DNA of 23,425 nucleotides from a virus: positions 1-23,425 of the IMG/VR virus record IMGVR_UViG_3300021963_004309; one strand, given 5' to 3'. This document shows positions 22,801 through 23,425 of the stretch, piece after piece. The stretch's first letter is position 1, and every line of letters begins with the position of its first letter. The position numbers and the translations under genes were made by a program. The notes under the pieces were generated by a model. The model was not told the origin of the DNA. It did no database searches and was given only the letters and a program-made list of their open reading frames with translations.

Positions 22801-23425
22801 GATATGGAGTGATGCATTCTGAAATAACCGACAAGAGAGCGAAACTTTCAGAAGCAAGAAAGTTGCTTGAGGACAATTCCATTTCCTCTTCAGAATTAAT
22901 ACAAAGGGTGTCAGATGTCAGCGACTTCTTGGACTCAAACGGATGGAGCGATGAAAATGAAAAAAGAAGCAGAAGTTACTCAAAGTCAGTTTTTCAAAAA
23001 AATGTTGAATACTTGATTGATGGCAAATGGGCTCAGGCAAATATGCCAGATGTAGACAAAAGTTACACTCCGCAAAAAGAGCGTCAAGCAAGAACTCAGC
23101 AATTCTTGGATTATACTAATGGATTGCTATATGATGCACTTAAGTTTGAAGAGGCGTTTGAGGAAAACAACAGACAACAAGTAAGGTCTGTTATTGGTTT
23201 CCAAAATCCGCTTGTTGTTGACCTTAAAGATACCGCTTGGCAAGCAACCAGCAGAGCAGAGTTGATGGATTCTGCCAAGGAAAAAGGACATGACGGATTG
23301 ATAGTCCTTAACACATATGATGGATTGTTTTTTGGTATGATGCCTCATGCTGACAATCTTTATGTTGTCCTTAAGGGTGGAGAAAACAGAAACATTGCCA
23401 CAATTGACTCTTCCCTTACAGGCAA
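16881..23425 (+). CDS. Giant polyvalent-type protein with GNAT-like and ADP-ribosyltransferase-like domains (partial, 3' end beyond window)
   Basis: This is an uninterrupted frame of at least 2181 residues starting MPTNNDPLFQTG, overlapping the previous gene by 14 bases and still open at the window edge. Hydrophobic or Gly-rich segments lie at residues 164-190, 411-445 and 483-522, suggesting membrane contact. Residues 530-1600 are mostly helical with charged linkers and contain an imperfect repeat ending LIGPMP (674-679 and 799-804). Residues about 1635-1746 look like a GNAT acetyltransferase: HVAVHTAPHWRQRGYGDIAY carries the R/QxxGxG acetyl-CoA motif (1686-1691). From about 1925 the sequence follows the ADP-ribosyltransferase pattern of polyvalent proteins: GTHGTP (H1932), KFDSDKLGSNT, RGTFHAGTQETSSRYG (Y1975), QNPLVVD (2109) and GHDGLIVLN (2136). 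It is probably packaged and injected with the DNA; the enzyme activities are inferred from motifs only. Confidence 0.9.
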   Translation, partial: MPTNNDPLFQTGKQFLKTQASQATPAGMPIGEAPVQQEGGSSYADMANGQGNHAWSQYANVADVKGPSSLKAQQITSLSDEQLMEAIKAPLSGEEVAMKMSAIQEYGGEIDASTISKEEFIAYDAWREKQNFNFMGAVAEGALMAVKDIGKGVYSAGTDWKKLGLAVGLSAVSTPVVGFGVAYGSSILEGAARGTRDLGGLAVMAANHPGSPLYRMFVNPTNDMDKKYEDFLDLARWNSQSEKILAGKSNALMPDKEVYEKLFGKAFGNQVDEFIGVNKELATAASYFLDPTTLLMFAPAGLGEKIFGKAAAAAIKSGEAGNTLGHAMSAKSARNAFKASWLNSLGENLRKFSDVTTQPIDAMFDNITRNAEAVTGAKTSISHGGTVRVTRTAAGHGGTRGPTSVVHAGMGALGMYSLFHIPYALPITSVYAGLKGVGLIGDTILDIGRRGVQNSSTVMGKAIKASLPITMYMQDLATTTIHGGVYGGVIGYAASGQEGAAGGIGTGAALGAVGHNVGYAYGTFSGQFAREALYKEFDTHFNTLKEKGHILKHDRVREFVERIRSDHGDEEAIRAISHVMALEKSKNTAVAYMGYSDFLGALANDPKMWESVIGENGPERRLSPTGEMLHRAMKGVVEMDEGGNIVRDENGDPILLGRRERVESLRVTKEDKALIGPMPEQEGGIVNPNQAAWNGLFLDGRGNSSPIKIFTDGETGKNHIIINTDMLVTQRDKYGNPIYDTAFREGRRANMDKSQDIRVSETVEGPRVRRQVLAEGVDEYGIPLKSKKERTVAVPDENLIGPMPAETRIVTRKTSGDIGPVAPVEVITGRRMVQAKTAPIGELWHAMNSAYRKINHGQDITNAVRDWLIGSGGKAGRAFSDRKQTVKFMHEVYRAIGGDNRDTGYNGAWMKAINEFEQTGEIKSPEVQRAFRDFIEELGEAMFIGWESGKPFDYIYKGGDLGFARNLVESVKDTFFNRSLREATNLGADIRSKDFFINWFKEAKDGRKFRFDPILESTFNDLIRCYRDNEMKDAGRKRIDLTTLNSAQLKRQAEIYGFEDRIEMDANGEWRVKSDEKYHAEQFVKAQAMGMEMAHAFQTNPDLFNGVDVQIVTNGDARLGTVEANFAALDASSRDPNSSTADTLSQRRGAFLFQNADFADVGIGIDEMLSAQAEQVYTSGVYAPRTKGSFGARGRPRTTPTGKLQADLLEAMKTGKKLIIRGVPNEKLFAIIQKYVPKSVSDNIRTLAPLIVDGGISADNVLRGQYHGFTQVDKDGVKRSRKTGDAFNAREVTFVPYDLELSWTLDNIKNPQVNYERAHLAYNVKSMDVDAFNRRIHILWNQSPELQGLYGDVQQFIDHAYRTIDEYSGSKEIPAVEFFGEGETARQRRKYVVAAIGASPNIAHKFAYSLAEAEWHSYQHHDRTAEQNHPWHRLRLDGLTGLQSIDGERTRMRVNETQYYRAMVPTPTTETGAMWVDSSGNPAKYQPSDALRPSKMYNTIGEEVTSLQQNIERLDREIAIKDKFGRRGGNPSYSWYKEQKRNAQNRLDEINNARSSGEGNNQAILTQPSDSTGESNMTPDLSKIPNMSPQKLGRRYDMNSEKWNSGFIGRAAEENPTWVDRGTPVGKIETLKDKMVEFKIGGHKSNVITLEILTKKGDMVSFVYAEQSKDGKRLTHVAVHTAPHWRQRGYGDIAYSELIERARALDFKAFDGEIINSKALPMRMRDKRFGVGGSFIVGPDWETIVDVATQAEVVRRLDNSIDLGAEHEGVRVSSPIIPSAFYQTAEIGDGPIPINVETMKDFNMSTSDKPYNADAVSKRLNDPLSLVKSLNKERAFKPSKFKALFQPADTFGAKSEAEAQFLRSNYKWANEEAKDIFESEALKRFVNQFRVGQEPVTVVKWALEEWKRVHGDVDAYNAQFVTGRPVVVIGTHGTPSAELVKVMKFDSDKLGSNTTAQTAKRGTFHAGTQETSSRYGVMHSEITDKRAKLSEARKLLEDNSISSSELIQRVSDVSDFLDSNGWSDENEKRSRSYSKSVFQKNVEYLIDGKWAQANMPDVDKSYTPQKERQARTQQFLDYTNGLLYDALKFEEAFEENNRQQVRSVIGFQNPLVVDLKDTAWQATSRAELMDSAKEKGHDGLIVLNTYDGLFFGMMPHADNLYVVLKGGENRNIATIDSSLTG
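18822..19292 (+). repeat. Imperfect internal repeat in the giant protein
   Basis: A block reading DENGDPILLGRRER then LIGPMP (codons 18822-18917) is echoed by DEYGIPLKSKKER then LIGPMP (19212-19292). A third DKYGNPIYD lies between them. Similar GEMLHRAM and GELWHAMN segments flank the blocks. The repeat is visible at protein level only and may reflect an old duplication of a linker or small domain. Confidence 0.5.

Noticed and set aside
1-23425. CRISPR arrays, tRNA genes, insertion sequences and attachment sites
   Set aside because: No spaced direct-repeat array, cloverleaf, transposase or integrase-type sequence was seen in either strand by eye. A tRNA scan was not possible.

Overview
This window is a stretch of a tailed bacteriophage genome (Caudoviricetes): the DNA-packaging, head and short-tail module, most likely of a podovirus. 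Four things point that way: a large terminase with intact ATPase and nuclease motifs, a P22-type portal, an HK97-fold capsid protein of the SU10/DUF5309 kind, and an adaptor, nozzle, fibres and glycine-rich internal (ejection) proteins. No tape measure, major tail protein, sheath or baseplate gene is visible. All confident genes are on the + strand, closely packed or overlapping (TAATG, ATGA and GTGA junctions), so they probably form one late operon. The host cannot be named. Almost no start codon has a usable Shine-Dalgarno sequence, which fits a host that initiates SD-independently (for example Bacteroidota and some other phyla), but this is inference.

Layout. Positions 1-503: two tiny related genes in tandem, then a very strong intrinsic terminator that appears to close the preceding transcription unit. 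Positions 504-722: a G-rich leader with a possible small ORF and a sequence resembling a phage-type promoter. Positions 723-2177: three unknown genes, one of which may be the missing small terminase. Positions 2174-8419: large terminase, portal, a small conserved protein, scaffold-like protein and major capsid protein. Positions 8425-13490: a small neck-region protein, tail adaptor with an inserted carbohydrate-binding-like module, a small beta-sandwich protein, a short fibre, a 43-residue membrane protein, the tail nozzle with an inserted beta-domain, and a second fibre. Positions 13490 to the end: three probable internal or ejected proteins of 371, 760 and at least 2181 residues.

The most notable object is the last gene, open from 16881 to the window end. 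It encodes a giant multi-domain 'polyvalent' type protein with glycine-rich hydrophobic segments near its N-terminus, a GNAT acetyltransferase-like domain, and a C-terminal region resembling the ADP-ribosyltransferase domains of phage polyvalent proteins. By position it is probably packaged in the virion and injected with the DNA, which would deliver one or two protein-modifying enzymes at the start of infection. The carbohydrate-binding-like insert in the adaptor and the beta-domain insert in the nozzle suggest surface-binding modules displayed on the tail itself. Assignments rest on reading the sequence and family recollection; no searches were run.
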